64,000 nucleotides of DNA from an uncultured Chitinophagaceae bacterium. GTDB taxonomy: Bacteria > Bacteroidota > Bacteroidia > Chitinophagales > Chitinophagaceae. Under the pieces are notes generated by a model. That model saw nothing but the letters and a program-made list of their open reading frames with translations. It did not search any database and was not told the origin of the DNA. This document shows positions 53,301-60,977 of this stretch, one piece after another; position 1 is the first letter of the stretch; every line of letters starts with the position of its first letter. The stretch covers positions 1 through 64,000 of the forward strand of contig CALMED010000034.1 of assembly GCA_937862815.1 (NCBI GenBank), given 5' to 3'. The position numbers were made by a program, and so were the translations under genes.

Positions 53301-54624
53301 GCGCTACATCGGTAACAACTGGGGTACCCGTGCACCTGGGCTGGATTATGTGTTTGGACGGCAACCTGATACCGCCTGGCTCAACCGGGCTTCGGGTAAG
53401 GGATGGATCACCAACGACACCAATTTCAACTTCCTGTTCACGCAGAGCTACCGGCAGGAACTGCGCATGGAAGCAACGGTGGAACCCTTCCGCGATTTCA
53501 CCATTGATCTGAATATGACCCGGAGTTTCAGTAAGAATTACTCCAGCCTGTTTAAAGACACCACCGGTGCGGGTAAGTTCGCCAATCTCAGTCCGTTTGC
53601 CGGAGGTGGATTCGACATCACCTTCATTTCCTTCCAGACCATGTTCCGGAAGTTCTCGGCAACAACGCCCGGTCAGTCATTTATTCAGTTTGAGGAAAAC
53701 CGTCGGATTCTTTCGGAACGTCTCGGCCAGGCCAATCCGTATGCGGGTGGCCAGGTGCAACCGGATGGGTTTTACAAGGGATACGGCCGCTATGCGCAGG
53801 ATGTGCTCATCCCTTCCTTTGTGGCTGCTTACACCAATAGGGATCCGTTACAGGTGGGACTCATTGACCAGAGCAACCGGCGCATCAACGACAATCCGTT
53901 CAAGCGCTACCTGCCGCGTCCCAACTGGCGACTGACCTACAGCGGTCTGAGCCGTATGCCGGGGCTGGACAAGATCTTTACCAACTTTACGATCACGCAT
54001 GGGTACAACAGCAACCTGAGCATGAACAATTTTACTTCGGCGCTGCTGTATGCCGATCAGTTCGGGTTGGGTTTCCCCTCTTTCGTGGATACGATTTCGA
54101 ACAACTTTGTACCGTTCTTCCTGGTACCCAACGTAACCATCAGCGAACGCTTTGCTCCGCTGGTGGGTGTGGATGTACAGCTTACCAACCAGCTCAACTT
54201 CCGGGTGGATTATGGCCGCAGCCGCAGCATCAGCCTCAGCCTCATTGACTTCCAGGTGAGCGAAGTACGCAGCATCGATATCACGGTGGGCGCCGGTTGG
54301 CGCAAGCGGGGACTGAAGCTGCCATTTAAAATACCCTTCAGCAAAGACGGCTCCAAAACATTGGAAAACGACATCAATTTCCGGTTTGATCTAACTTACC
54401 GCGACAATGCTATTTCGAATAACATTCTCGATCAGCGCAATACCATTCCCACGGGCGGACAGAAAGTACTCAGCTTCAACCCCTCTATTGATTACGTACT
54501 CAACAACCGCATCCGGCTCCGTCTCTTCATGGAGCAGAACCGGGTAGTGGGCTATATTGCCACACCGCCCCCGGTGGTTAATACACGGGCAGGTCTCCAG
54601 GTGAACATCAGCCTGGCGCAGTAA
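47344..54624 (+). CDS. sprA: Type IX secretion outer-membrane translocon SprA (Sov)
   Basis: 2426 residues, the largest gene in the window, from the ATG giving MFRNIFTCFVLVTVLLTCCIHTGFAAG (signal peptide). An in-frame TTG three codons earlier is possible. SprA hallmarks: long N-terminal region with RDTLRFPLNDRRGD and TLTAGYFGQNIKNPTLPERARRNGG, then GDKLNFPVTYNTLANFQFENQLKLDYTG. The central region has repeats like GFDFDMQANFGLNAKIG, and the C-terminus ends NRIRLRLFMEQNRVVGYIATPPPVVNTRAGLQVNISLAQ as in the family. It forms a giant 36-strand outer-membrane channel that exports folded T9SS cargo. Full length suggests function. The protein at 18400 is a plausible cargo. Confidence 0.95.
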   Translation: MFRNIFTCFVLVTVLLTCCIHTGFAAGAPTPFPARDTVPRTDTLRFPLNDRRGDALLNPNRNPFDLQRPSVITDSVVYDPETRRYYIYEKIGRSWFRKPTWMTFDEMVEYKARQQEQEYFQRRLNTTLNLNRKIQDPKLQIRDSYFNRLFSNTGIPKVEIRPQGDVTLTAGYFGQNIKNPTLPERARRNGGFDFDMQANFGLNAKIGDKLNFPVTYNTLANFQFENQLKLDYTGNTDQVIKRIEAGNVAFPAKGTLMPGASTLFGVKTELQFGKLFVTALLANQNSSRQQMQLQGGAGLQNFEVKADEYEENRHFLLAQYFRKNYNRNMQNLPAVTTPVQILRMEVWVTNRTGSTTENRNVVTLMDLGESEPFNPNVFTLSGSDFPENNSNDLYQRIVNDPATRDPSLVTSRLSSFGLVAVQDFERTFARKLRPEEYYFNQQIGYISLNTILQPDEVLGVAFQYTVNGRVFQVGEFSVDITPDTTSSNSGTQRVLFLKMLKATSQRPQLPIWRLMMKNVYPVGFGQLERKDFKFNILYQEPGGGEKRYLPEGEEKGRPIIELVNLDRLNNQNDPQPDGVFDYVEGFTVNSQQSRVIFPVLEPFGKDLEYVFRGADSAELRRKYLFYPLYDSIRWVAQQSPQLNRFVFKGASRSAGGAGSEIPIGAFNVPQGSVTVTAGGQMLRENVDYVVDYNLGTVRIINQAIINSGVPINVGFENNATFGMQNRNFMALRLDYRAIERQDKQFNIGAALMRLGERPFFTKMNYGDDPIRNTMLGTDLNYRSDWKRMTKWLDALPFYTTRQTSSVNLYGEAARIFPSTARQIRPEKGEGGLVYIDDFEGTRNGIDLRFPFIAWTLASTPVGARDPFGTDLFPEGNLINDLAYGYNRAKLAWYNIEPVLQERRSPNNPLSNNLAELSDPRVRFVNRVEVFPQATPDLGQNQLITFDLAFYPTDRGPYNYDARPGSINPLTGKLNNPRQRWGGIMRAIDQIDFETNNIEFIEMWVQDPFILNPNSNGGQLYFNLGNISEDILKDGRRFYENGLNTVQTAAREDTSAWARVPRNPIQIAQAFSNIVEERVQQDVGFDGMTDDEERFFRNDFLTAFQSNIGSGTAFQRLQNDPSSDNYRHFRDELYNQSGAGILARYKEFNNPHGNSPVATNNESYTPASSLYPDNEDLNRDNTLNEVEEYFQYYVNLKPKLDASMQVGQNFIADRRDVDVKLANGDSRVETWYLFRIPIRQFQHKVGNIPDFKSIRFMRMYMTGFEDSLVVRFGKLELVRNMWRTFQNALDSSGQYLPVANQDVTSFNVTAVNVEENDKRVPVNYVIPPGIERVQQLSNNGVNLLQNEQALSMQVCNLLDGDSRAVFKSTNFDFRRYKRIRMFMHAESSGKTDDLQDNQLVAVIRFGTDFINNYYEVRMPLKVTRWGSFLRDTIVWPSANEFDVNLDELVRFKLRRTGSVLTPYSEDRGNGIRWSVMGNPNLGEVRGFLVGVENQRGDNATSLCAEVWINELRLSGLFEAGGWAATGRMDLQLADLGTITVSAAARSVGFGTIEQRVNERSLENFSQFDVAANLQLGKLLPKKAGIDIPFYASYSQTLMSPDYDPYDQDVKLQDKLSATNNKDSIRNISQDFVGITTVNITNMRKQKTNDKPAKLYDISNFDFSYSYTKTARRNPLIESDVVEKHYGGMGYNFAPQPKFVEPFKKLIKYRSPWWNPVKDFNFNFRPSLLSFRADVNRQFGAARAREVQIPGVPPSPFKIPETYDKYFVFDRVYNMRWDLTRSINIDFSATNNARIDEPIGRLDSKEKKDSVRRNFFAGGRNVIYRQTANASYNLPTAKIPALDWTTARFNYAATYNWIGASRLAINLGNTMENSQQRIFTGQLDFMRLYSKSKWLRALDVTPNPNATPQLASPNIKFNPKDTVGKSKPYIARLFRRLNRLEAKKDKGIPIELSGSARFAGKLLTALKNININYNESFNSRLPGFTDSPRYIGNNWGTRAPGLDYVFGRQPDTAWLNRASGKGWITNDTNFNFLFTQSYRQELRMEATVEPFRDFTIDLNMTRSFSKNYSSLFKDTTGAGKFANLSPFAGGGFDITFISFQTMFRKFSATTPGQSFIQFEENRRILSERLGQANPYAGGQVQPDGFYKGYGRYAQDVLIPSFVAAYTNRDPLQVGLIDQSNRRINDNPFKRYLPRPNWRLTYSGLSRMPGLDKIFTNFTITHGYNSNLSMNNFTSALLYADQFGLGFPSFVDTISNNFVPFFLVPNVTISERFAPLVGVDVQLTNQLNFRVDYGRSRSISLSLIDFQVSEVRSIDITVGAGWRKRGLKLPFKIPFSKDGSKTLENDINFRFDLTYRDNAISNNILDQRNTIPTGGQKVLSFNPSIDYVLNNRIRLRLFMEQNRVVGYIATPPPVVNTRAGLQVNISLAQ

Positions 54625-54761
54625 ACGAAATTCAAGCGGAAGGCAATACAATTTTAAATCGCATCAATTGACGGGATGCAATTTATTTTGTTATGGCACT
54701 GTAAAGGACCTTGACAGGGTGTCTCTGTTATAACGGTTGATCGCTTACCGCCGTAACGATT

Positions 54762-55355
54762 TTATTGGATCAGTTTAACGATCTGGTCAAGCGGGATGGT
54801 TTCTGCCAGTTTAAGGATTTCGGTATCGCTGGTCTCTTCGACTTTGAAGGTGAAGAGGGCGTTGCCGAGCGGGATGTTGATGTTGTAATGGATTTTACCG
54901 TCCGAAGAAGTTTCGCGTTGCAACTGTCCCTTGTAACCTTTGATGCGGATGAGTTTGGTGTTGCCATCGCTTACCATGCCTCCCAGCATGGGTGTGTTCA
55001 GAAACATGTTGATCGTTGCAATCATGGGCGAATTGCCTATAATGGAAAGATCCGCCTTGCGGGTGGTGCCCCAGGTGCGGTGGATGGTGGTGCCCAGGAA
55101 GCCGGCATTGGTGGTGACGTTGTCATCTTTTACATTCACCGCCAGATCGCCCATCTGTTGCGGCAGCAGTTTCAGTACTTCCTTGCCTACAATCAGGTCC
55201 ACTTCCTGCATGGCCTGCATGAGTGCAAAATGCGCTTCTTCCAGTTTGCCGGCCGTGTACGCTGAACGGGCATTGTTGATAGCGGCCTGGAAATTCTGGC
55301 TGTGTGCTGTAACAACTGCCAGTAAAAGAAACGGTATCAGAAACAGCTTGCTCAT
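54762..55355 (-). CDS. Secreted protein, paralog of the next gene
   Basis: 197 residues with a signal peptide (MSKLFLIPFLLLAVVTAHSQ). The core FQAAINNARSAYTAGKLEEAHFALMQAMQEVDLIVGKEVLKLLPQQMGDLAVNVKDDNV has a short repeat-like helix pair, then a beta-rich domain with KLIRIKGYKGQLQRE. It aligns with the longer protein encoded upstream (LQQMQAADSSFKTGNYSDARYSIQQALTGVEIQLGKQILKSLPNKVTDL). No family is certain. It follows that gene by 26 bases. Confidence 0.75.
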   Translation of the reverse strand: MSKLFLIPFLLLAVVTAHSQNFQAAINNARSAYTAGKLEEAHFALMQAMQEVDLIVGKEVLKLLPQQMGDLAVNVKDDNVTTNAGFLGTTIHRTWGTTRKADLSIIGNSPMIATINMFLNTPMLGGMVSDGNTKLIRIKGYKGQLQRETSSDGKIHYNINIPLGNALFTFKVEETSDTEILKLAETIPLDQIVKLIQ

Positions 55356-55381
55356 AGTTGTAAATTGAGGTGTTTGAGTGA

Positions 55382-56167
55382 TTATTTTTCGCCCATCATT
55401 TTTTTGATGCCTTCAATGTCGAACGCATTTGCAGCAGCCATTACCTGCTCTTCCGAGTCGAAGTTGATGCATTCCCAAACTATTGAAGCCGACTGGCCCA
55501 ATGGTACAATGAGGGTGTACCCCTTATTATCATCGTAAGTGATGATTGCCTTGTTGCCTTTCACCCGCACCTGCTTCACATTCTGTTCTTCATTGTTGGC
55601 CTGGGCGAATGCCGGGTTGAACAGGTACATATTCAGCACACCGGAGTAATACACGTTGTTTCCGATGGTGAGCGTCAGTTGTTTTTCTTTGGTGTTTTTA
55701 TAGACCGCCTGAATGGTCATGTTCTGAAAACCCCACTGGTTGCTGTACACCACGTTGCGCGTGGTGTCACGGTCCAGGTCGGTCACTTTATTGGGCAGCG
55801 ACTTCAGAATTTGTTTTCCCAACTGGATTTCCACCCCCGTTAAGGCCTGCTGAATGGAGTAGCGGGCGTCGCTGTAATTACCTGTTTTAAACGAAGAGTC
55901 GGCTGCCTGCATCTGCTGTTGCACATCGGGCGGCGCTGTGTTCTTTAACCCACCTCCTTTTTTGTTCGTTGGATTGTTGCTGCCAGGATTGTTGGCTGGT
56001 GGCTGGTTGTCGGGAACCCCGATGGCTTCATTCACTTTTTTCTCCACGGCTTTATCCACCGCTTTGTTTACCTTTTCTTTCAGCTTGTTCAGCACCTGTG
56101 TTTTTCCCGGCAGGGATAGGCCGGTGCTCAAGGCAATAACAAATGCCGCCCGGACGAGATGTTTCAT
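55382..56167 (-). CDS. Secreted protein with low-complexity linker
   Basis: 261 residues. Signal peptide MKHLVRAAFVIALSTGLSLPGKTQ, then an amphipathic helix KLKEKVNKAVDKAVEKKVNEAIG, a Pro/Asn-rich linker, and a C-terminal domain shared with the downstream gene (DARYSIQQALTGVEIQLGKQILKSLPNKV...NVVYSNQWGFQNMTIQAVYKNTKEKQ). The domain looks like a small helical hairpin plus beta-sandwich. Function is unknown. Confidence 0.72.
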   Translation of the reverse strand: MKHLVRAAFVIALSTGLSLPGKTQVLNKLKEKVNKAVDKAVEKKVNEAIGVPDNQPPANNPGSNNPTNKKGGGLKNTAPPDVQQQMQAADSSFKTGNYSDARYSIQQALTGVEIQLGKQILKSLPNKVTDLDRDTTRNVVYSNQWGFQNMTIQAVYKNTKEKQLTLTIGNNVYYSGVLNMYLFNPAFAQANNEEQNVKQVRVKGNKAIITYDDNKGYTLIVPLGQSASIVWECINFDSEEQVMAAANAFDIEGIKKMMGEK

Positions 56168-56293
56168 GTTACGTGTTTTTATGGCATGTTAAATGTAAAA
56201 CATACGCCCCCCGATTGCAACAAAAAGTTATACACCAACCGTAATGGGTGGGCACTGCTTTGTAAATCTGAAATATTTTTCTAACATTATGGC

Positions 56294-56968
56294 ATGAAAT
56301 TCATCTTTCGTTCCGGACGCCACTGCCTGTTGGCTGTCCTTTTTTCTCCCATCGCGGTATTAGCGCAGGAAGTAAAGCATCCCACAGCCACGATCAAGCG
56401 GTTTTATTACCTGTCGGTTGCCGCGGCCAACCATCATTCTGCCTTTCCGTTTTCCCGTTTCAGTGGTCTGGCTACCGGGCCGTTTCATCCCGGCTTTGAA
56501 GTGGGCACCGGGTTCGACTGGAAGGTGCGGTCCAAACACGACTGGTACCAGGATTTTCGCCTCGGTTATTTTTATCACCGTTTTCTGCAGCATGGCATTC
56601 CCCTGTACACCTCCATCGGCTACCGGTACAAGTTTTCACCGGCCTGGAACGCACATGCCAGTCTGGGTGCCGGCTACCTGCATTCCATTCCGGCCGTGGA
56701 GCGCTTCCGTTTAAACGGGGAAGGGGAGTATGAAAAAGTGAACAACCTGGGTCGTATGCAGGGGATGGCGGCCTTTAACCTGGGGACCGGCTACAAATTT
56801 GCTGCAGGTAAAGCAAACGGATTGGAATTGTTTGTGGATTACCAGCAACGCCTGCAGTTTCCCTTTGTGAAGAAGTATGCACCCTTGTTTCCCTACAACA
56901 GCCTGCAAATAGGGGTGAAGAAGCATTATGATTTCACCTGCAAGAAGAAGGCCGGCAAAACCGGTTAA
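56294..56968 (+). CDS. Secreted beta-barrel-like protein
   Basis: 224 residues with a signal peptide (MKFIFRSGRHCLLAVLFSPIAVLAQ). Alternating strands include FHPGFEVGTGFDWKVRS, WYQDFRLGYFYHRF, IPLYTSIGYRYKFSP, AAFNLGTGYKFAAG, LELFVDYQQRLQFP and LQIGVKKHYDF. It resembles small Bacteroidota outer-membrane barrels. It precedes the serine hydrolase gene by 30 bases and may be expressed with it. Confidence 0.65.
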   Translation: MKFIFRSGRHCLLAVLFSPIAVLAQEVKHPTATIKRFYYLSVAAANHHSAFPFSRFSGLATGPFHPGFEVGTGFDWKVRSKHDWYQDFRLGYFYHRFLQHGIPLYTSIGYRYKFSPAWNAHASLGAGYLHSIPAVERFRLNGEGEYEKVNNLGRMQGMAAFNLGTGYKFAAGKANGLELFVDYQQRLQFPFVKKYAPLFPYNSLQIGVKKHYDFTCKKKAGKTG

Positions 56969-56998
56969 CGAATAACAACCTATTACAACGCATTTTAT

Positions 56999-58189
56999 AT
57001 GAATCGCCTGCTTTTTTTCGTCCTCGTCATTCTAAGCCTGACCACGGCCTGCCGCAAGCCTTACATTGAGGCGGGTACGGTTTTGTCGGACACCGTTCCC
57101 TGGGCCGACAGCAGCAACCGGCATCCGAAGAACGCCGTGTACCGGGCCCTGCTCGATAAATACAAGCGACTGGGTTTTCCCGGTATTTCATTGCTGATCA
57201 ACGACCGCTTTGGTACCTGGGTGGGTAGCGCGGGGTATGCCGATCTGAAGGCTAAAACACCCTTTGGAGTATCGCAGGTAAGTAAGGCGGCCAGCATTAC
57301 CAAACTGATGCTGGGCACCACGGTGTTTAAAATCATTGAGGACTCCGTTAATACAAAGCTGGGATATGGCTTTTTAGATGATCCCATCAGCAAGTGGCTC
57401 CCGGCCCGGGTGGTGGATCAATTGCCGAACGGGCGCCAGATTACACTCGGAGATTGTATGAAGCATGAAACGGGCCTTCCCGATGTGATTGAAGAAATAC
57501 CCTTTTACCTCGCCATCGTGAACGAACCGGTTAAAGCCTGGAAGCCGGAAGAGTTGTTGGAATTTATTAATGGCAAGAAAGCATTGTTTCGTCCACGCGA
57601 CTCAGCATCCTACAGTAACACCAACACCATTTTGGTTGCCATGGTAGTTGAGGCCGCTACGAAGCAGAAGCACAGCAGCCTGATGCGCAAGTATGTGTTT
57701 GCTCCGCTGGGCATGAACCAGACCTTTTACCAGCCGCACGACCCGTTGCCCCGCACAACGGCACAGGGGTACTATGATTTGTACAACAACGGCACGTTGG
57801 TGAATGTGGGGAATATTACTACGGGCAGTGGGAATGGATACGGCGGACTGTTCAGCACCGTATTCGACTTGTGGAAGTTTACCGATGCCATGTATCTGAA
57901 GAAAACGGTGCTAACGCAAAAGTCGCTCGACAAAATGAACACCTGGGGGCAGGATGACCCGCCCAACCGCTACGGTTATGGCAGCATGCTTAAATACATT
58001 GCCCGCGGTGTGGATGCCGGGGTGGGCCATTCGGGCCGCGACTTTGGCCACAGCGGCAACTTGTTTTATTTTCCCAGCCGCGGCGTTTCGCATTGCTTCT
58101 TACTCAATTACGGCACCGATGGCGACAGCGAACTGCGGAAAGTGTTCCGGCAGTTTGAGCAGGAGTTGCTGGATGTGACGTTTCAGTAA
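56999..58189 (+). CDS. Serine hydrolase of the beta-lactamase/DD-peptidase family (lipoprotein)
   Basis: 396 residues with lipobox cysteine C18 in LSLTTAC. The serine nucleophile is S99 in S99-I-T-K102; the Y-x-N motif is Y205-S-N207 in SASYSNTNTI; a C-terminal H-x-G motif appears in VGHSGRDFGHSGNLFYF. This is the class C/EstB-type architecture. Members hydrolyse peptidoglycan peptides, beta-lactams or esters; the activity cannot be told from sequence. Signal and lipobox place it in the periplasm or on the outer membrane. Confidence 0.88.
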   Translation: MNRLLFFVLVILSLTTACRKPYIEAGTVLSDTVPWADSSNRHPKNAVYRALLDKYKRLGFPGISLLINDRFGTWVGSAGYADLKAKTPFGVSQVSKAASITKLMLGTTVFKIIEDSVNTKLGYGFLDDPISKWLPARVVDQLPNGRQITLGDCMKHETGLPDVIEEIPFYLAIVNEPVKAWKPEELLEFINGKKALFRPRDSASYSNTNTILVAMVVEAATKQKHSSLMRKYVFAPLGMNQTFYQPHDPLPRTTAQGYYDLYNNGTLVNVGNITTGSGNGYGGLFSTVFDLWKFTDAMYLKKTVLTQKSLDKMNTWGQDDPPNRYGYGSMLKYIARGVDAGVGHSGRDFGHSGNLFYFPSRGVSHCFLLNYGTDGDSELRKVFRQFEQELLDVTFQ

Positions 58190-58344
58190 AGGTGAAATTT
58201 TGGGCTTTTTTCGACATCAGACTATTTTTATGTTGAGGATTTCGACACGAATACGTTTTTCTTGCCAGCCTGTAATTCTATTATTTGATTCGATGGCGAA
58301 AAGTATTGAATATATCATCTTTTCGATATTCTTTAGTTTTGATT

Positions 58345-58525
58345 GATAGGGCTCGAAGCCCCCAGCCAATTTGAAAAGCCCGCTGCCCACGGGCTGCCGT
58401 GCCCGGAAGGTGGCGGCCCCAAGCCGCCAGTGCCGACCGCCGCAGGAGGGTCGGTACCGGAGCGAAGCGGAGCCTGCAGGGGACGGAACAACTGCTGCCA
58501 CGGGCACCGCAGCTCACAGCCCCCA
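58345..58525. repeat. GC-rich noncoding island, copy B
   Basis: Contains GCCCACGGGCTGC, GGTGGCGGCCCCAAGCCGCC (inverted), a GCCGACCGCCGCAGG unit, TGCAGGGG and an ending CAGCCCCCA. The first, fourth and last are also in the island at 5275-5440. Both islands stand just ahead of a gene, followed by a C/A-rich tract. Confidence 0.5.
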
Positions 58526-58604
58526 ATTCCCCACACCCAATCCCCAATGCTGCAAATTTTTCTTATTTCAAACCTTATTTATACTTTTTTGTATAAATAG
58601 CCCG

Positions 58605-58612
58605 TACCTTTG
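58605..58612 (+). promoter_or_regulatory. Promoter -7 element of SUF operon
   Basis: TACCTTTG, exact TAnnTTTG, 55 bases before the sufB ATG. Upstream are T-rich sequence and TTTTTTG at 58585-58591, which could serve as an upstream element, though the spacing is short for a canonical -33 box. Confidence 0.65.
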
Positions 58613-58666
58613 CGGCACGAAATTATTGTAGAGTCTTTTTAGTAAACTGATTAAACAAAACCCGCT

Positions 58667-60112
58667 ATGAGTGAGATGCTGACCACCCTGGAGCAAACCG
58701 CCCTGAGTGAGTACAAGTATGGTTGGGTGACCAACATCGAGGCCGACGAAGCGCCTCCCGGACTGAATGAAGACATTATCCGCTTCATCAGCGCCAAGAA
58801 AAATGAGCCCGAATGGATGCTGGAGTGGCGCCTGAAGGCCTTCCGCCAGTGGCAGAAAATGGACGTGCCCCGCTGGCCCAATGTGCAGTATCCTGATGTT
58901 GATTTTCAGGCAATTAAGTATTACAGTGCCCCCAAGCAGAAAAAAACACTGAACAGCCTGGATGAAGTGGATCCCGAACTGCGGGCCACCTTTGAAAAGC
59001 TGGGCATTTCGCTCGACGAGCAGAAGCGCCTTACCGGCGTAGCGGTGGATGCGGTGATTGACTCCGTTTCGGTGGCCACCACCTTCAAGACGCAGCTGGC
59101 CGAGATGGGCATCATCTTCTGCAGCATGAGCGAGGCCATCCAGGAACACCCCGAACTCATCCGGAAATGGCTGGGCAGCGTGGTACCGGTGACCGATAAT
59201 TTCTACTCCGCTCTCAACAGCGCGGTGTTCAGCGATGGCAGTTTCTGCTACATTCCCAGGGGCGTGAAATGCCCCATGGAACTGAGTACCTACTTCCGCA
59301 TCAACGCAGCCGGTACCGGGCAGTTTGAGCGTACGCTCATTGTCGCCGAAGAAGGCAGTTACGTAAGCTACCTCGAGGGCTGTACCGCCCCCCAACGCGA
59401 CGAAAACCAGCTGCACGCCGCCGTGGTGGAAATTGTGGCGCTGGACAATGCCGAAGTGAAATACAGCACTGTGCAAAACTGGTACCCCGGTGATAAGGAA
59501 GGAAAGGGTGGCATCTACAATTTTGTAACCAAGCGGGGCATCTGCGCCGGTGTGAATTCCAAGATCAGCTGGACGCAGGTGGAAACCGGCAGCGCCGTTA
59601 CCTGGAAATATCCTTCTGTAATTCTGAAGGGCGATAACAGTGTGGGCGAATTCTACAGCGTGGCCGTTACCAATAACCATCAGCAAGCCGATACGGGTAC
59701 CAAGATGATGCACATCGGGAAGAACACCCGCAGCCGCATTGTATCGAAAGGTATTTCGGCCGGCTTCAGCCATAACTCGTACCGCGGCCTCGTGCAAGTG
59801 GGCAAGAACGCGGTGAATGCCCGCAACTTTTCGCAGTGCGACAGTCTGCTCCTGGGCGATAAATGCGGTGCGCATACCTTCCCTTACATTGAAGTGAAAA
59901 ACAGCACCGCCCAGGTGGAACACGAAGCCACTACTTCTAAAATTGGTGAAGACCAGATTTTCTATTGCAATCAGCGTGGACTGGATACAGAAACCGCTGT
60001 AGCCTTAATCATCAATGGTTTTGCCAAGGAAGTGATGAACCAGCTGCCCATGGAGTTTGCAGTCGAAGCCCAGAAGCTGCTGGCCATCTCCCTCGAAGGA
60101 AGCGTCGGATAA
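58667..60112 (+). CDS. sufB: Fe-S cluster scaffold SufB
   Basis: 481 residues. Motifs: [41 protein letters not shown] at the N-terminus, then the right-handed beta-helix with [46 protein letters not shown] and [22 protein letters not shown]; the C-terminus has NCDSLLLG-type ([44 protein letters not shown]). It is the core of the SufBCD scaffold. It opens the operon sufBCDSE. Length is typical. Confidence 0.97.
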   Translation: MSEMLTTLEQTALSEYKYGWVTNIEADEAPPGLNEDIIRFISAKKNEPEWMLEWRLKAFRQWQKMDVPRWPNVQYPDVDFQAIKYYSAPKQKKTLNSLDEVDPELRATFEKLGISLDEQKRLTGVAVDAVIDSVSVATTFKTQLAEMGIIFCSMSEAIQEHPELIRKWLGSVVPVTDNFYSALNSAVFSDGSFCYIPRGVKCPMELSTYFRINAAGTGQFERTLIVAEEGSYVSYLEGCTAPQRDENQLHAAVVEIVALDNAEVKYSTVQNWYPGDKEGKGGIYNFVTKRGICAGVNSKISWTQVETGSAVTWKYPSVILKGDNSVGEFYSVAVTNNHQQADTGTKMMHIGKNTRSRIVSKGISAGFSHNSYRGLVQVGKNAVNARNFSQCDSLLLGDKCGAHTFPYIEVKNSTAQVEHEATTSKIGEDQIFYCNQRGLDTETAVALIINGFAKEVMNQLPMEFAVEAQKLLAISLEGSVG

Positions 60113-60147
60113 TTTTCAAATTTTCAAATCATCAAATTTTCAAATTA
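60113..60147. repeat. TTTTCAAAT-type short repeat, copy 2
   Basis: TTTTCAAATTTTCAAATCATCAAATTTTCAAATTAT occupies the whole sufB-sufC gap: four TTCAAAT/ATCAAAT units in tandem, the same unit as at 26198-26227. It ends one base before the sufC start. Confidence 0.65.
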
Positions 60148-60148
60148 T

Positions 60149-60913
60149 ATGTTATCAATAAAAAATCTGCAGGCCCGTATTGAAGAGAAAGAAATTCTCA
60201 AGGGTATCAACCTGGATATCAAACCCGGCGAAGTACATGCCATCATGGGTCCGAATGGCAGTGGCAAATCTACTTTAGCCTCTGTGTTGGCAGGTCGTAG
60301 TGATTATGAAGTAACCGGCGGTGAAGTGGAGTTCAACGGCAAAGACCTGCTGGAAATGGCCCCCGAAGACCGTTCGCGGGAGGGCTTGTTCCTGGCTTTT
60401 CAGTACCCGGTTGAAATTCCGGGCGTAAGCACCACCAATTTTATTAAAACGGCCGTAAACGAAATCCGCAAGTACCGCGGCGAAGAACCGATGGATGCGG
60501 TGGAGTTCCTGAAGAAGATGAAGGAAACGATGAAGCTGGTGGAAATAGACCAGAGTCTGCTCAGCCGTTCGCTCAACGAAGGATTCAGTGGTGGCGAGAA
60601 AAAACGAAATGAAATTTTCCAGATGGCAATGCTGGAACCCTCACTGGCCATTTTGGATGAAACTGACAGCGGGCTGGACATTGACGCCCTGCGTATTGTA
60701 GCCGAAGGCGTGAACAAGCTGCGGGACGGTAACCGCTCATTCCTGGTAATCACCCACTACCAGCGTTTGCTGGATTACATCGTTCCCGACCATGTGCACG
60801 TGCTGTACAAAGGCCGCATTGTAAAAAGCGGTGGAAAAGAACTGGCGCTGGAACTGGAAGAGAAGGGTTATGATTTTATTAAAGAAGAGCTGGGCGAAAC
60901 TGTGGAGGCTTAA
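60149..60913 (+). CDS. sufC: Fe-S cluster assembly ATPase SufC
   Basis: 254 residues. ABC ATPase with Walker A GPNGSGKS (34-41), Q-loop [14 protein letters not shown], signature [18 protein letters not shown] and Walker [11 protein letters not shown]. The D-loop and His switch follow ([12 protein letters not shown]). It binds SufB and SufD and drives the scaffold. The start follows the sufB stop by 36 bases, filled with the TTCAAAT repeat. Confidence 0.97.
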   Translation: MLSIKNLQARIEEKEILKGINLDIKPGEVHAIMGPNGSGKSTLASVLAGRSDYEVTGGEVEFNGKDLLEMAPEDRSREGLFLAFQYPVEIPGVSTTNFIKTAVNEIRKYRGEEPMDAVEFLKKMKETMKLVEIDQSLLSRSLNEGFSGGEKKRNEIFQMAMLEPSLAILDETDSGLDIDALRIVAEGVNKLRDGNRSFLVITHYQRLLDYIVPDHVHVLYKGRIVKSGGKELALELEEKGYDFIKEELGETVEA

Positions 60914-60977
60914 CAAGTACCGGTACCTGTCCTTACAGTTTAACCCGACGCGCCCTGCGTGCTAAAACAGAAATAAG

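Larger units (their letters stand above)
58190..58666. other. Intergenic region upstream of sufB with GC island copy B
   Basis: 477 bases without a credible gene. The left part (58190-58340) is AT-rich. A GC-rich island follows at 58345-58525, then a C-rich tract, and the promoter of the SUF operon at 58605. Open frames through the island are Pro/Arg/Ala-rich with no credible start. Confidence 0.55.

Noticed and set aside
58343..58631. Several plus-strand ORFs through the second GC island
   Set aside because: Three overlapping frames are all open, which reflects base composition; none has a signal or domain.
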